Both the position numbers and the translations under genes were made by a program. This document shows positions 52,193 to 64,000 of a DNA stretch of 64,000 nt, piece after piece. The stretch is from Chrysomallon squamiferum (lineage: Eukaryota > Mollusca > Gastropoda > Neomphalida > Peltospiridae): NCBI GenBank assembly GCA_012295275.1, contig CM022679.1, forward strand, positions 11,433,669 to 11,497,668. The letters run 5' to 3'. The notes beneath the pieces were generated by a model. The model worked only from the letters and a program-made list of their open reading frames with translations. It was not told the origin of the DNA and ran no database searches. The number at the start of each line of letters is the position of its first letter. Position 1 is the stretch's first letter.

Positions 52193-54189
52193 TTTAATCA
52201 CAAACATTTTAATTGACCATGGTGTTTGTTAAAAACACATTTTTTAATTGTTGTTATTTTTTTATTTGTTTTAAAGATAATGTTTTATGGTACTTTTTCA
52301 CATAACAATAGATGGCAGGATGTCAAAAATGTTGTTAAAGAAATCAACAAATTAAAATATTTATTTTCTGATAATATTGAATTAAAATGTGCAAGTTGTC
52401 AAGAGATCTGATTAATAAATAGAAAGACTCCTAGTATTCAGTCAGCACAGTCATATCTGCTTCATTTCAAATATTTTTCCAAATTTTGAATGAATAATAT
52501 GTTCAGATATGAAAGTTCATTTTATTTTTTTTCTAAATTCAAATTTGATGCTCTGAAAAGGTAGAGTATGGATTAACTTACTGCATTTTTGATTTTTTGA
52601 TGCTTTTGTATATTAGCATTTTATTATAATGTCTGTATGCTTTTAGTTATGAAAATTGAAACACTTTAATACAGACTTGGAAAATTGTTTAATTATGGAT
52701 TAACTTCATATCTGAAAGATTGAGAGTTAATGTTAACTCAGTTATTTATGATACATACATTCTCTTTTTATGTGATACCATAATTTATTAAGTTTTCGAG
52801 GTTGTAACTGAAAGTCACTGATGGCTGAAAATATTTTATACAATTAAATTGTATAATGTGCACTTTTCACAGATTCTGTCTTTTGTCTTCTATCTGATTC
52901 ATAATTATTGTAAAACATCTGCTCAAAAGTATCAAGGATAAGTATTTCCAGATTTTGTTTAAATTGAACCATTAAACCATTCACATTTTCCATTAAACAT
53001 ACCATGTGTGCTGTAAGATTTTCAGATTTTAAATTTTTTTACAAACATAAAAATAAGTTGGTAATTAATTGTATTGAATATACCAAGTTGTTGTTTTAAT
53101 TAATATCTCTTTATTGTTACAAATGAAATCTTGCAAATAAATTATTAGTTTTGAACCATGCTGTTTGTTTTATATATGTTTTAATATTAAAATAGGTAAC
53201 ATGTTTTAAAATTAAATTAATTGATTATTTATAGACTTTAAACAGTTTCATCCATGCTGATTCTGTCTTCTTTCTATACAATGCCCTGAGTTCAGCAAAC
53301 AACATTTAGATCATGTAACAGTAAAGAAATAAAGGCAATAAAATGTATATAAACTGAAAGCTGAGCAAATTAACTAGCTTGTCACAGTAAAGAGTTGTAG
53401 CTGTAGACAAAAATGTATCTACTGTACTTAAAAAGGAAAAATACAGTTTTACATAATATTGTAACCATAACTGATAGGCTACATAACTTGTAAAACTGTG
53501 AAACTGCAGTTAAATTTAATAATTGTAATGATGACACAGTCATAGCTCAAACTGCCTTTAATTATCACAATATCAGTATGTATTTTTATCCAAAATAAAA
53601 TTTAAAGAAATTTGTACAGCTCAGAAATAAAATCGTTTCAATTGGCCTGTTAACTGATGGCCAACGTAAATAACAGCTCAGTGTATGAAAACTGTTTTCT
53701 GCAAAAATTAATTAAAACTATTGTTCAGGCTGTGTCTAAGTTGTGTATGGAATACAAAATTGTTAAGTTAAAATCATAAGGCTAAATAAAATAAAATAAA
53801 ACTTCAAATGGATCTAAAAGCATCTAACAACAAGAATCATTAATGTAGTGTAGCACAGTATTTGTTATGTTGAAGCATATATTATTTCTGGCACTGGAAG
53901 AACAAAGAGGAGAAACAAGTGTTCATTTTGAAATACTGGTATGGTTCTGTTTGGTTATTTTATGTAAATAATGTTATGTGTGTGTGGTGTGTATATGTGT
54001 ATGTGCATGCTTAATATTATTATTTTAAAAAGTTCAAGTATAATAATAATGTGTACTTAGAAAGAAAACAAAAATTTAAAAAGAACAAAATATATCAAGT
54101 AAATGTTTTCAGTCCTGCCTATTTGTATTTTCAAACCAGGGCAGAGATGTATTAATCAAAAAGGTGGAAATCAAGAAACAACAAACGAG
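52193..54189. other. intergenic region between STK31-like and ADSL
   Basis: This contains the 3' untranslated region of the STK31-like gene, with AATAAA at 52414-52419 as a candidate poly(A) signal, and upstream sequence of ADSL. Several in-frame stops and A+T-rich character argue against missed coding exons. The ADSL promoter must lie in the last part. Confidence 0.5.
52414..52419 (+). terminator. candidate polyadenylation signal of the STK31-like gene
   Basis: AATAAA about 220 bases past the stop codon at 52190-52192. Other AATAAA motifs follow near 53,140 and 53,330, so usage is unsure. Confidence 0.4.
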
Positions 54190-57100
54190 ATGGCGGCAAA
54201 AACAAGTGTTGACGATTTCAGAAAGTATCGCAGTCCCCTTGTTTCAAGATATGCCAGCAAGGAAATGTTATTTAATTTTAGTGAAATGAACACGATCATC
54301 ATTTGGAGAAAACTCTGGTACTGGTTGGCAAAGGCAGAACAGGTGTTTATCATACCAGACTGATTATCGATGTTTATTCTGTTTTCGTGATTTCATTTTA
54401 TCGAATCGATTGATTTATTTTTATTTTTATTTATGCCAGTGTATATCACTTCAACATATATACTGGAATCATTTATATTGTTATAATAGTTTTACTATAG
54501 TAGATGATTATATGATATAAATGATATAATTATAATAATACAGAGACATAAGTCTTATGATAAGATGAGATACAGAAATTCAAACGCAATAGCTATTCAA
54601 TATAATTCAGAGTATTCTATTGAATAGCCTATAGGCAATACTGAATAGTGAATACATGAATACTACATTATAATATATATAATAATATACTAATAATAGT
54701 ACACTCTTAACTCTATTATCTTAAAGCTATATTTATCACATAATCATAAGCGTAGTAAAACAAGCCTTATCAACAAACTTGAACATTAAAGATATGATCT
54801 TCATAAGTTAAATGACATTGACAGTAAGTCTTAATTATTAATGCATTCATTATTTTCTTATGACTACTTTTTGCATAATTCTTTATGAAACACAGTTCAA
54901 TTTTAAATGTATTTGGTCTATATTTTATATGCATCCTCTATCAAACAGTTGGGAATTTGAAATTAAACCTTGTTTATTTAATGAGATCTGATCAGCTTAC
55001 AAGTAGATACTTAGGAAACAGAAGTAGTAATACTGATTATGTTTGTAATATATGATAATTAATCATTATTATTAATTAACAGGAACTTGGGCTGGATATC
55101 AGTGATGAACAACTGAATGAAATGAAAGATAATCAAGAAAATATAGATTTTGAGAAAGCAGCTGCTGAGGAAAGACGTGTGAGACATGACGTAATGGCGC
55201 ACGTGCAGACATTTGCACAGTGTTGTCCCAAGGCAGCACCAATCATTCACCTAGGAGCAACATCTGCTTACGTTGGTGATAACACGGTAAACAAATAAAA
55301 TTATGTGAGTTAAAGATGAGTGTTAAATTAAGAACAAAGACATATTCCAGGCACAGATTTTTAATAAAGCAATTCTTTTCATTTGATTATGTATTAAATA
55401 TATCTATGCCTTTTCTAATATAACCTTAAAATGTTCTTTGAATAGTGATTTTGTGGTGAAATATATGCATTCCATGCATTCATGTATATCAAAAAATATA
55501 ACTTGTATTAAAAGTCAGTAATGAGTAACAACAATAATAATAATAATATGATTATGTGTCTTCTGATATGATAATATAATATAAATAATCTGATATTAGT
55601 TTACTTATCTAAAGAAAATTTAAAATGGAAAACATTGTTAGAAATATTTGATTATGATGTCTGATTTTGATATTTGATTTTTTCAGGGTCTGATTATAAT
55701 GAGGGATGGCTTTAACATTCTCCTTCCTAAAGTAAGTATTGTGTATCTTTATTTATACTTTAATTCTGCTTTATTTTCCTTTCTTCTTTTTCTTTTTGAT
55801 ATTTAACAATAGCTCATAAAAATATTTACATATTGTAATTTCAGCTTGCCAGGTGCATACACCGTTTAACTACATTTGCTGAAACCCATCGCTGTCTCCC
55901 TTGTCTTTCATATACACATCTACAGTGAGTGGTAAAATTGTTTCCTTTTATATTACTGAACTTTTAGTCTTAAACAGAATTTGTGTTTGTTTTGCTGTAC
56001 TGACCCATCTGATTACTAGTGCATACCTCATATAAATATTTGAAAATGTTCAAGGTAATACAGTGAGGTCAATCTCCTAGACATTTTCCTCTAAATATTA
56101 CAATTTCAATAAATATCTTCAGGAGACAGTACTGAAGATCCCTGATTTTCTTATTTTTAAAAAAAATTTGTTTTATATACTCTATTTAAAAAAAAAAAAA
56201 AAAAAAAAAAAAATACTAAAGCAAATATTAAATAATAATTGAGATTTAATGTGAACAAAAAACAAGGAAAACATTTGTAATTTCTAAGTTCAATACTAGG
56301 CCAGCTCAGCTGACTACTGTTGGTAAACGAGCATGTATCTGGATTCAGGATCTGCTCATGGATTTGCGTAACATAGAACGTGCTAAAAGTGACTTGCGTT
56401 TCCGAGGAGTCAAAGGTACAACAGGAACACAGGCCAGTTTCCTCACATTGTTTGATGGTAGTTCAGAAAAGGTGAGATTTAAGAAAAAAGTTATTAACGG
56501 AATGAATGTTTAAAACTTCCAACAAAAAAGATTAGTTTTCGAGTTCTTGTAAAAAACATCATTTGTCATTTCAGATACATCTAAATTATAAATTAGTTAA
56601 TTCATATAAGATTGTTTTTAGTACGTACTGCTTTTATTATTGATGTGAGACTAACTGTAACAGCATTTTTCCTGAAAAGTATATTATCAAAATATTTCAT
56701 TAGTAATTTATTTTTTTTAACAAATGAAATAAATTTTATTTGCAGGTAATATCTCTAGATAAAAGAGTCACAGAGCTGGCTGGATTCTCTCAGTATGTTT
56801 CATAGTTTAATTGAATCTTAAAATTTTTGTAGCAAATCTAAAATGAATTCAGAACTTGGCTTTATTATGTGAAGTTTAAAAGGTTTGACAAATTAACCTG
56901 ACATCATAATTCAGAATGAAAAAAATGTATTACTAGTTCATATGATAATAAATGAAGAAAAATTAATTTTTAAATTTACCTGATGTTTCATATGTAATCT
57001 TTTAAGTTAAGGTGCCCTCTTTTTAAGTATTTATTTTTGTAAAAAAAAAATCTTTTCTTTCTTTATTTCTATATTTCAATTAAAGGTATTGAGATATATT

Positions 57101-57261
57101 TGCCTTTTCAAGCTAATATTATCTTCCTATTTTTATTTCTATTTTTTTAATATTTTTTTTTTTTTATCAGTCAGTATTTGATCTGTGGTCAGACATACAC
57201 TCGCAAAGTTGATGTGGATTGCCTGGCAACACTGGCTAGTTTAGGTGCTACAGCTCATAAG
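54190..57261 (+). CDS. ADSL: adenylosuccinate lyase, first seven exons
   Basis: Enzyme of purine synthesis. It removes fumarate from SAICAR and from adenylosuccinate as a cytosolic homotetramer. Exons: 54190-54342, 55083-55286, 55687-55731, 55845-55924, 56300-56471, 56746-56792, 57171-57261; together 264 codons, with all phases consistent. The start [10 protein letters not shown] precedes [11 protein letters not shown], the family N-terminus. Other landmarks are [49 protein letters not shown] with the catalytic-His loop, [15 protein letters not shown] and [10 protein letters not shown]. An in-frame ATG at 54103 would add 29 residues, but the MAA start fits the family better. The flexible signature loop (SSxMPYKRNP) and the C-terminal half are not found before position 64000, so the gene is cut by the window edge. 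Confidence 0.96.
56188..56213. repeat. poly(A) tract
   Basis: A run of about 26 A lies in the ADSL intron before the exon at 56300. Confidence 0.95.
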
Positions 57262-57477
57262 GTGAGTTTTATATATTTTATCACATGATAAATTTCATCT
57301 GGAACAAACACTCATACTTACTGTTGTCTGAGTACTTCTTTTTCGGGGTATGTTTTTTAGGAGTAGCATACCTGCAACACATGTTTTATACAGAAGACAG
57401 AGAAACTGCTTGTACAAACAAAAAATTAAAGAATGAAATATGTATCTGTTTAAGATTAGTTTTTAGTGAAGTCTATA

Positions 57478-59573
57478 TTTATGGTCTAACGGAAATAACT
57501 ATTATGCAAAAGCACACGTTTTTTCAATTTAGGTCATATTTTAATTAATAAAAAAAAAAATAATAATAATAATTTAATTTTAGAAATCCCAGTAAACAAA
57601 TATTGAACATCATACAATAAAAAAGTAAAATACTGACAGAAAATGAAAAAAAAGAAAAGAAATAGCGACCAAACATTAGTGATCTGTTGTTAGTAAATTT
57701 ACGGTCTAAGGGGAATAACTCTCTTTTAAGATGAAAACCAGTTGATTGTTTTTGTTTCTTTAGTCTGTATTCTAATGAGCAGAGATTAAGAAATAATTTA
57801 AGTTAACTTTTAAAAATGACCAACATATAAATTCAAAACAAAAGATGTTAAAACTAAAAAAGACAGAAAGAAAGAACATTAAAAGAAAACACTTAATGGA
57901 GTGTCACGGTGGATAATATAATTACGGTGTAAGGGAAATAACTCTCTTTTACGATAAAGCACGGTTAATAGGAATATTGAGTCATTGCCATCGGCTTAAT
58001 TTTTATTTTTGTTATAAATTATTATTTTAAACAATTTCAGAATGTTTGAAATAATTTGTTTATATTTCCTATGATATTAAAAAAGAAAGAAAAATGCAAA
58101 AGAGTTTAGTAACTCCCGTAGACCATTATTTTCCATTTACGGTCTAAGAGAAATAACTCTCTTTTACAATAAAGCACACGAATAAGAAGACTGAGTCACT
58201 ACGATAATTTTATTTATTTTATTTTATTTTTATTTATTTTTTGGAACAATTTCAGAATGTTTGAAAACAAAATTTTATATACTTTTACAGTGGACTACAA
58301 AGTCGTTTTTTTAAAACAAAAAGGAAAACACTTTAGACGCCTTTAAGCCAATATTTTAGTTTGTTTACGGTCTAAGGGAAATAACTCCCTTTAAGATAAA
58401 GCACATCGAATAGGAAGACTGAGTCGTTGCGATAGCTTTATTTTTATTATTAAATTTTTTTCCTTTTATTTATTTATTTTTTATTTTTCATTCTCATTTT
58501 TATTTATTATTTATTTATTTTTAACATATTCAAAATGTTGCAAATAATTTAATTATATTTCTTACGGTGCATTATAAACTTTTTTTTTTTTTTTAACATT
58601 CAAAATGTTGGAAATAATTTGCTTATATTTCTTACAGTGCATTATAAAGTGTTTTTTTTTTTTTTTTTTTTTTAATAGGAAAAAGAGTTTCCATTACAAT
58701 ATGATTTGATTTTATTTTATTTACTCTAAGGGAAATAAAGCACAGTTAATAGGAAGACTGAGTCATTGCCATCACCTTAATTTTTATTTTTTCTTATAAA
58801 TTATTATTTTAAAGAATTTCAGAATATTTCAAATAATTTGTTTATATTTCCTATGTTTGAAAAAAAATAAAAAAGAGGAAAAATGCAGTTATTTCCGATA
58901 CACCATTGTTTTCTATTTACGGTCTAAGGGAAATAACTCTTTTACAATAAAGCACATTGAATAAGAAGACTGAGTCATTTCGATAATTTTATTTATTTTT
59001 ATTTTATTATTATAATTTATTTTTTTTTTAAATTTCTGAATTATGTAAAAGTTTGTTTATATTTTTTACGGTGCATCTTTAAAACAAAGGAAAACAGTTC
59101 AGAAATTTCTTTTACATCATTATTTTATTTTGTTTACGGTCTAAGGGAAATAACTCTCTTTTAAGATAAAGCACCTCGAATAGGAAGACTGAGTCATTGC
59201 GATAGCTTTATTTATTTAATTTTTTACTTTTATTTTTTTTTTTTTTTTTTTAATATATTCAAAATGTAAATAATTTGCTTATATTTCTTATGGTGCAATA
59301 TAAAGGATTTTAAAAATATATATATATTTTTAATAGGAGAAAAGAGTTTAGAGTTATTTCCCTTACACCATGATTTTATTTTATTTGCTCTAAGCACAGT
59401 TAATAGGAAGACTGAGTCATTGCCATCGCCTTAATTTATTTATTTATTTTTATTTTTTTTTTTTTCATAAATTATCATTTTAAACAATTTCAGAATGTTC
59501 GAAATAATTTGTTTATATTTCGTAATGCAAAAGAGTTTAGTTATTTCTTTATACCATTATTTTTTATTTATTT

Positions 59574-59639
<66 letters not shown>

Positions 59640-59830
59640 AACAATTTCAGAATGTTTGCAATAATTTGTATATATTTTTTATGATGCATTTTAAAAAAAA
59701 AAAAAAAAGGAAAACAGTTTAGACATTTCCTTTACACACGTATTTTATTTTATTTACGGTCTAAGGGAAATAATCCCCATTTAAATTAAAGCACCATGAA
59801 TAGGAGGACTGAGTCATTGCGATAGCTTTA
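57478..59830. repeat. higher-order tandem repeat with ACGGTCTAAGGGAAATAACTC core
   Basis: About ten copies of a core (ACGGTCTAAGGGAAATAACTC, then a DNA stretch ATAAAGCAC, then AATAGGAAGACTGAGTCATTG) occur near 57478, 57698, 57921, 58137, 58364, 58720, 58917, 59133, 59383 and 59753, separated by T-rich DNA and an AGAATGTTTGAAATAATTTG segment. Three subtypes repeat in order: B (CAGTTAATAGG, CATTGCCATCGCC), A' (GAATAAGAAGAC, CGATAA) and A (TCGAATAGGAAGAC, GCGATAGC). B, A' and A recur at about 770-800 bases once, then at about 620-660 in a third, deleted unit. Confidence 0.85.
59560..59638. repeat. poly(T) tract
   Basis: An almost uninterrupted T-run of some 70 bases, broken by a few A, sits inside the third repeat unit. 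Length may be unreliable in the assembly. Confidence 0.9.
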
Positions 59831-59837
59831 AATATTC

Positions 59838-59838
<1 letters not shown>

Positions 59839-59901
<63 letters not shown>
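59839..59901. repeat. (ATT)n microsatellite
   Basis: About 20 TTA/ATT units directly follow the last copy of the higher-order repeat. Confidence 0.95.
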
Positions 59902-59903
<2 letters not shown>

Positions 59904-61444
59904 TTTTTAATGAATATAAGACAAGATTAAAATTTTATTTGGAGAGGAGAATAAAAGAAATGTAAACAAAATATCAGTAACCAAAAGAAACATTAAAGTA
60001 AACCAAACAAAAAAGTGCAGAAAAAGAAACATAATGAGAAAAACATATTTTTAAAAATTTATTTTAAATATTTAACTTGTTAAAAATAAAGTGAGGAAAA
60101 CTGGAGATAAAAAGAAAACAACACACATTCTCATGAGTTGATAATGGATTAAAATACAGTTAACACAAACCTCTATGGTTAAAATTGTATCTAAGTAAAA
60201 ATTCACGTAAGAAATTATATTGAATAAATGAAATTATTAGAGGAAATGGGAAGTAAAAACAAACGATAAAAAAAGTAGGTAAATGTATGTTAACATTAAC
60301 ACCATTTCAGTTTACGTCACAGTATTTAATTTAACAGACTGCTAAGACATATTTCCCTTTGTCATTCTGCTTAGCTGTTGTGTGTTATGACAAATAGCAC
60401 TGTCAGTGAGAGGTGTCACATAGGCCATTAATAAACATGAGATCACTGCTGTCATCATTATTTATATTCAGAAGTAGAGCAGGCTAAATTGTCAACAGAT
60501 GTTACAATAGGGACTATATTGTTTGTTTTTTTATTTGTTTTTTTTTTATTTTATTTTATTTTATTTTAAATTGTTTGCAGATGTAACACTAGTGTTTATA
60601 TTGGGTTTTTTTTTTTATTCATCCATTTATTTATTGATTTATTTATTTATTAAAATAAATTTTTTAAATATATTCTTATTTTTATGATATAAATGTATTG
60701 AAACATATATTATTCTTTTTAAAAAATATATCTTTGTAAATAAGTTAATTTTTCATAATTTCTGGTCAGTTAAAAAACTAAAATTAAAATGATAAAAAAA
60801 AATAATAATAAATAAATAAAAACAACTTTCATTTATATTTTTTTCTTAAAAGCTTTGGATGAATGATTTTTGATTAAAAAAAATTTGAAAATTGAAAATT
60901 TGATAGTACTTTTGATGATTTCTCAGTTTCAACCAGTGCCCTCTCCCCATTATATATAAAAATTTCAATAACATGAAACGTTCAATATAAAAACAATTTT
61001 TATTAGATATGAATAGCAATTGTGAAATGAGAAATTTTATGAATGAAGCATGCCTATTAACAGTATATATTTTACATAGAATAAAAATGATAAAACATAA
61101 ATAAGAATAATATGTAGAACAACCATGTTAGTAATTAAACTTATTTGCTATCAAATACAAAGCAACATTTATAGACCAAAGTTAATATAAACATTAAATT
61201 AAATTGTCCATTTCAGTGTGATGTTAAGTAGTTTTAGTTGTTGACATACATTCAGTTATACATTGTGATATTCTGTAAGAAAGGGAATAAAACACAGATA
61301 GTTAGTGCATTTATCTACACTGAGCACAAAATGTTGAAAATAAAATATAAACTTAAAAGAAGGAAATAAAGGGAAAAAAGGAACCTAAAATCTAATATTA
61401 TATGACGTTTTCTTCAAACAAGATGACGCTATACTCGTACGCTT

Positions 61445-63068
61445 TTAGCTGTTTACAACAGAATTGTACTGTCCTCTTTTTGCCAGTGCTTTGGTGATTT
61501 TCTTAACAGCTTTCTTATCAGTTTCTAGAATTGACATCAGTTTGTCGTTTTTTATGAGTTCAAGCATTTTGTTGCCATCAATTCTGTGTTCAAATATCTG
61601 GTGACAGACGTGCTCTGACAGCTTGTGTTTGCGTGCCCACATCATCATGAAGCTCACTGGAAAGTGGTGAATTCCTCTTGGCCAGCCTGCTGTCTCAAAA
61701 TGATACCCATCTACATCTTTAAGGAAAAACGCGTATTTTACAGTTTTCATTAGCAGTATTTGCTGAGATTAAATCAGCTATTATCAGTGAACGATTTCAC
61801 AATTTTTTTTAAAGAATAAACAAATAAATTAATTAAATTAAATTATTTATTTATTTTTGTTAAATTATATTTAATGATGTTAAAAGAAATGATTTTTTCT
61901 TTTTTTAATTTTTATTATTATTTTTAAAAATCACAATAATAAAAATAAAATTAAAAAGTAACGTAATCTACTTTTATTAGAAGAACAAAAAAAAAAAAAA
62001 TCATACAATTTCTGCTGACATTTGATAATCAGTCAAGAATAAATACACTTACGTCCATCATCATATTTAAAGCTTGTTTCCCAGCGACATCCTTTAGTCT
62101 GACAAAGAAACACTTCCGTGCCATATATCTCTCCATTTGGCCTTATTCCAGCTTTCTCTTCGAACCTTCCGATGTTTTTCTCACCACACTTTACACAGGC
62201 TGCTAGCCCGCTGTTGTAAAACGCTATTCTACTGGTGTCTTTTTGATCTCCGGTCGAAAACTGCGCTTTCCAAATATCAAGGTTAGGATCTTTAAAACAG
62301 AAGTAGTAGATGAATGTAACTAAATACTTGTACTAATTATGAACGTAGTTTTGCATTAAAGTGTCTCTGGCGGTTTGTGTAATTTTAAAAAATGGGCACT
62401 TCCCAAAATATTGTATTATTTTTGGCTTACGATCATCGTTAATAACAAAATATACCAATAAAATAAAACTTCTAAATATTTCATCATTTATTTTGTATCA
62501 ACGTTGGAGAAAAACGAAGAGCAAACCGGTCAGCTGTGTACGTTATTACGTTACTACAAAAAAACGGCGGTGTCCGGATATTTTTAAACTGATCTCTTTT
62601 GTTGTTATAGTTCGCTTTTAGTTTAGATTGGAAGACAAAACAATAATAGTAGTAAAAGTTTAGAATTTCACCAAACTGTACATAAACTGATTAAAAAGCA
62701 TTGTTATGATCAATTAAATTTAAAAAATAAACGTCGAAAAAGAAAATAAATTTCTTGATTTTGTTTCAGTTGTTTTCGTCGTCGTCTTTTTCTTCTTCTT
62801 CAAGCATGAAGACTAAACATTTTGTAAAATGTCACGTTTAAAACGAACTACATATATTCATCCCGTGACAAATGTTTTCTTGCTTTAAAGTCAACAGATC
62901 TGCCTGTGTGTACTGTATGTATATGAGGTTACGAGGTCACTACACTTTGGTGTAGTTGTGTCTCGGCATACCAAATGTTATTTTTTTTTTTTTTTTTTTT
63001 TTTTTTTTGCACCAGTTCATGGTAGTCAGTACCTGCTCGAATTGATAGCGGTTGGCCGGTCTTTAGCC
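61445..63068 (-). CDS. unrecognised protein with CxxC/CxxxxC cluster and SAM-like C-terminus
   Basis: I do not recognise this gene. Coding order: 63068-63033 (36 bases, tentative), 62289-62053, 61716-61445 with the stop at 61445-61447. Phases agree (1-1, 1-1, then stop) and splice sites are good (GTACTG, GTAAGT; acceptors TTTAG, TTAAAG). The middle exon encodes NPNLDIWKAQF-like sequence (first residue uncertain), then CVKCGEKN and FLCQTKGCRW, a four-Cys set that could bind zinc. The last exon has HVDGYHFETAGWPRG, then helices with HKLSEHVCHQIFEHRIDG and a Lys-rich end, resembling a SAM domain. Start exon not found; it may lie beyond 63068 or past the edge. G+C is higher than in the surrounding DNA. 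A link to the RIG-I-type zinc-binding domain is a weak guess only. Confidence 0.5.
62980..63008. repeat. poly(T) tract
   Basis: Run of about 29 T (plus strand) just downstream of the tentative 36-base exon of the minus-strand gene. Confidence 0.95.
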
Positions 63069-64000
63069 CTAAATGCAAAATGCTATAAAAATATAAACGA
63101 AATAATATGACTATTTTGTTTGCCGAATTTATTATTACATTTAAATATCCTGGAGAGTTACAATTTAACACCTGTTTATGAAAGCATCGGGTGATTTACG
63201 ACACTAAATTAAACTTTAGTGTAAAACGAGATTCAGCAAGCAGACTCAAAAATAGTAGTTATATCAAATTAATTTAAAACACATGAATTTAAAACTGTTT
63301 TGCCGTTACATATAAAAAAACAACAACAACCAAGAACATGAATATGAACACACACACACAACAGCTAATTTAATAGAAGTGACATTTAAGATTGTTTTTA
63401 TTATTAATGTAGATTCAGGCACATACCCATACAGATATACTGGATGCGTGTGTAGATTTGTTTGTATCACTATCGGGTGAAAAAGAAAATCTTTGTTTAA
63501 CTTTCTGTCTTCTAGGATGATTTTAGTTAGCACAGCATTTGGAATCAACTGATTAGGTCATAAATTTGGAAGCAGAACTTTTCACAAACATATTTTTGCT
63601 GTAAGAGAAACGGAATGAAGTTGGATGCCAAAATATTTTCCGAATAATATGATAGATATTGTAATAATGATGTGTTCTCAATACCGATTTTAAACAAAGG
63701 ATAAAGGCTGAAAATGCCTTAGATCAGGTAAGAAGAGGCATTTCTCATTTTAATTTTGTCCATAACAAATTTATGAAAAAATAAATAAAAAAATATATTA
63801 ATGTTGAGATCTCAGAAAACGACTGAAGAATATAATATGATAACGTTAAATCTGACCTAATTTACATCCCACCATTAAAATCATTTATTTATTTATTTAT
63901 ATTGGTTTATCGTTGTTTGTTTGTTTTTGGGGGGAGGTTGCGGGGTTAGTTTTGGGGGGGGTTGTTTACCAGACACTATTAACATATTTGGATAAAACAA
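63069..64000. other. right-edge non-coding region
   Basis: No exon could be supported. The sequence is A+T-rich except for a G-rich patch at 63929-63961. It may still hold the start exon of the minus-strand gene and is inside the ADSL intron if that gene continues to the right. Confidence 0.4.

Larger units (their letters stand above)
57262..61444. other. ADSL intron 7, left part
   Basis: No coding exon is found here on the plus strand. The region is dominated by a tandem repeat array (57478-59830), an ATT microsatellite (59839-59901), long T-runs and A+T-rich sequence to 61444. This intron is at least 6.7 kb, whereas the other ADSL introns are roughly 110-740 bases. Confidence 0.7.

Noticed and set aside
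54103-54189. Upstream in-frame ATG extending ADSL by 29 residues
   Set aside because: The added residues do not resemble ADSL, while the MAA start at 54190 does. Kept only as a possible alternative.
57478-59830. CRISPR-like array
   Set aside because: The spacing is over 200 bases, the repeats are degenerate, and the surrounding genes are animal genes.
62428-62500. Minus-strand MMKYLEVLFYWY-type hydrophobic start followed by a GTAAGC donor, resembling a signal peptide for the orphan gene
   Set aside because: It exits in phase 0, while the exon at 62289 needs phase 1. The join would stop quickly. The 36-base exon at 63033-63068 fits instead.

Overview
The window is A+T-rich animal nuclear DNA (roughly three quarters A+T by eye). 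It holds intron-split genes with GT-AG boundaries, many microsatellites and no reverse transcriptase or transposase reading frame. The gene content, together with copies of a motif around AAGGGAAATAACTC that I remember as common in mollusc genomes, suggests a mollusc or another lophotrochozoan. That assignment is inference. All gene models below were assembled by hand from splice sites, codon phase and family resemblance. In four of the five models the exon lengths sum to a whole number of codons; the fifth is incomplete at both ends of its evidence.

Layout. (1) 1569-24743 (+): a 37-exon secreted mosaic serine protease resembling neurotrypsin (PRSS12). Domain order is signal peptide, basic linker, SRCR, C-type lectin-like, kringle, LDLa, PAN/apple, LDLa, eight SRCR, S1 protease. 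The exon carrying the activation site and catalytic His exists in two phase-compatible copies (20431-20681 and 21690-21891) that cannot both be used in one frame; the first has a 10-A run that breaks its frame. (2) 26453-38006 (-): RNF216/TRIAD3-like RBR E3 ubiquitin ligase, 19 exons, about 949 aa. (3) 40074-52192 (+): STK31/TDRD8-like extended Tudor, coiled-coil and pseudokinase protein, 24 exons, with an acidic C-terminal tail. It is head-to-head with RNF216. (4) 54190-57261 (+): adenylosuccinate lyase (ADSL), the first seven exons (264 codons). The rest of the gene is not found before the right edge. (5) 61445-63068 (-): an unrecognised multi-exon gene with a CxxC...CxxxxC cluster and a SAM-like C-terminus, lying inside the apparent large ADSL intron.

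The same ADSL intron contains a higher-order tandem repeat (about 57.5-59.83 kb) made of related subunits in the order B-A'-A. One subunit class loses internal sequence step by step along the array.

The genes are functionally unrelated: extracellular proteolysis, ubiquitin ligation, probable germline small-RNA biology, purine synthesis and an unknown. I see no operon-like logic. The strongest candidates for something new are the duplicated protease-domain exon pair, the higher-order repeat and the orphan antisense gene.
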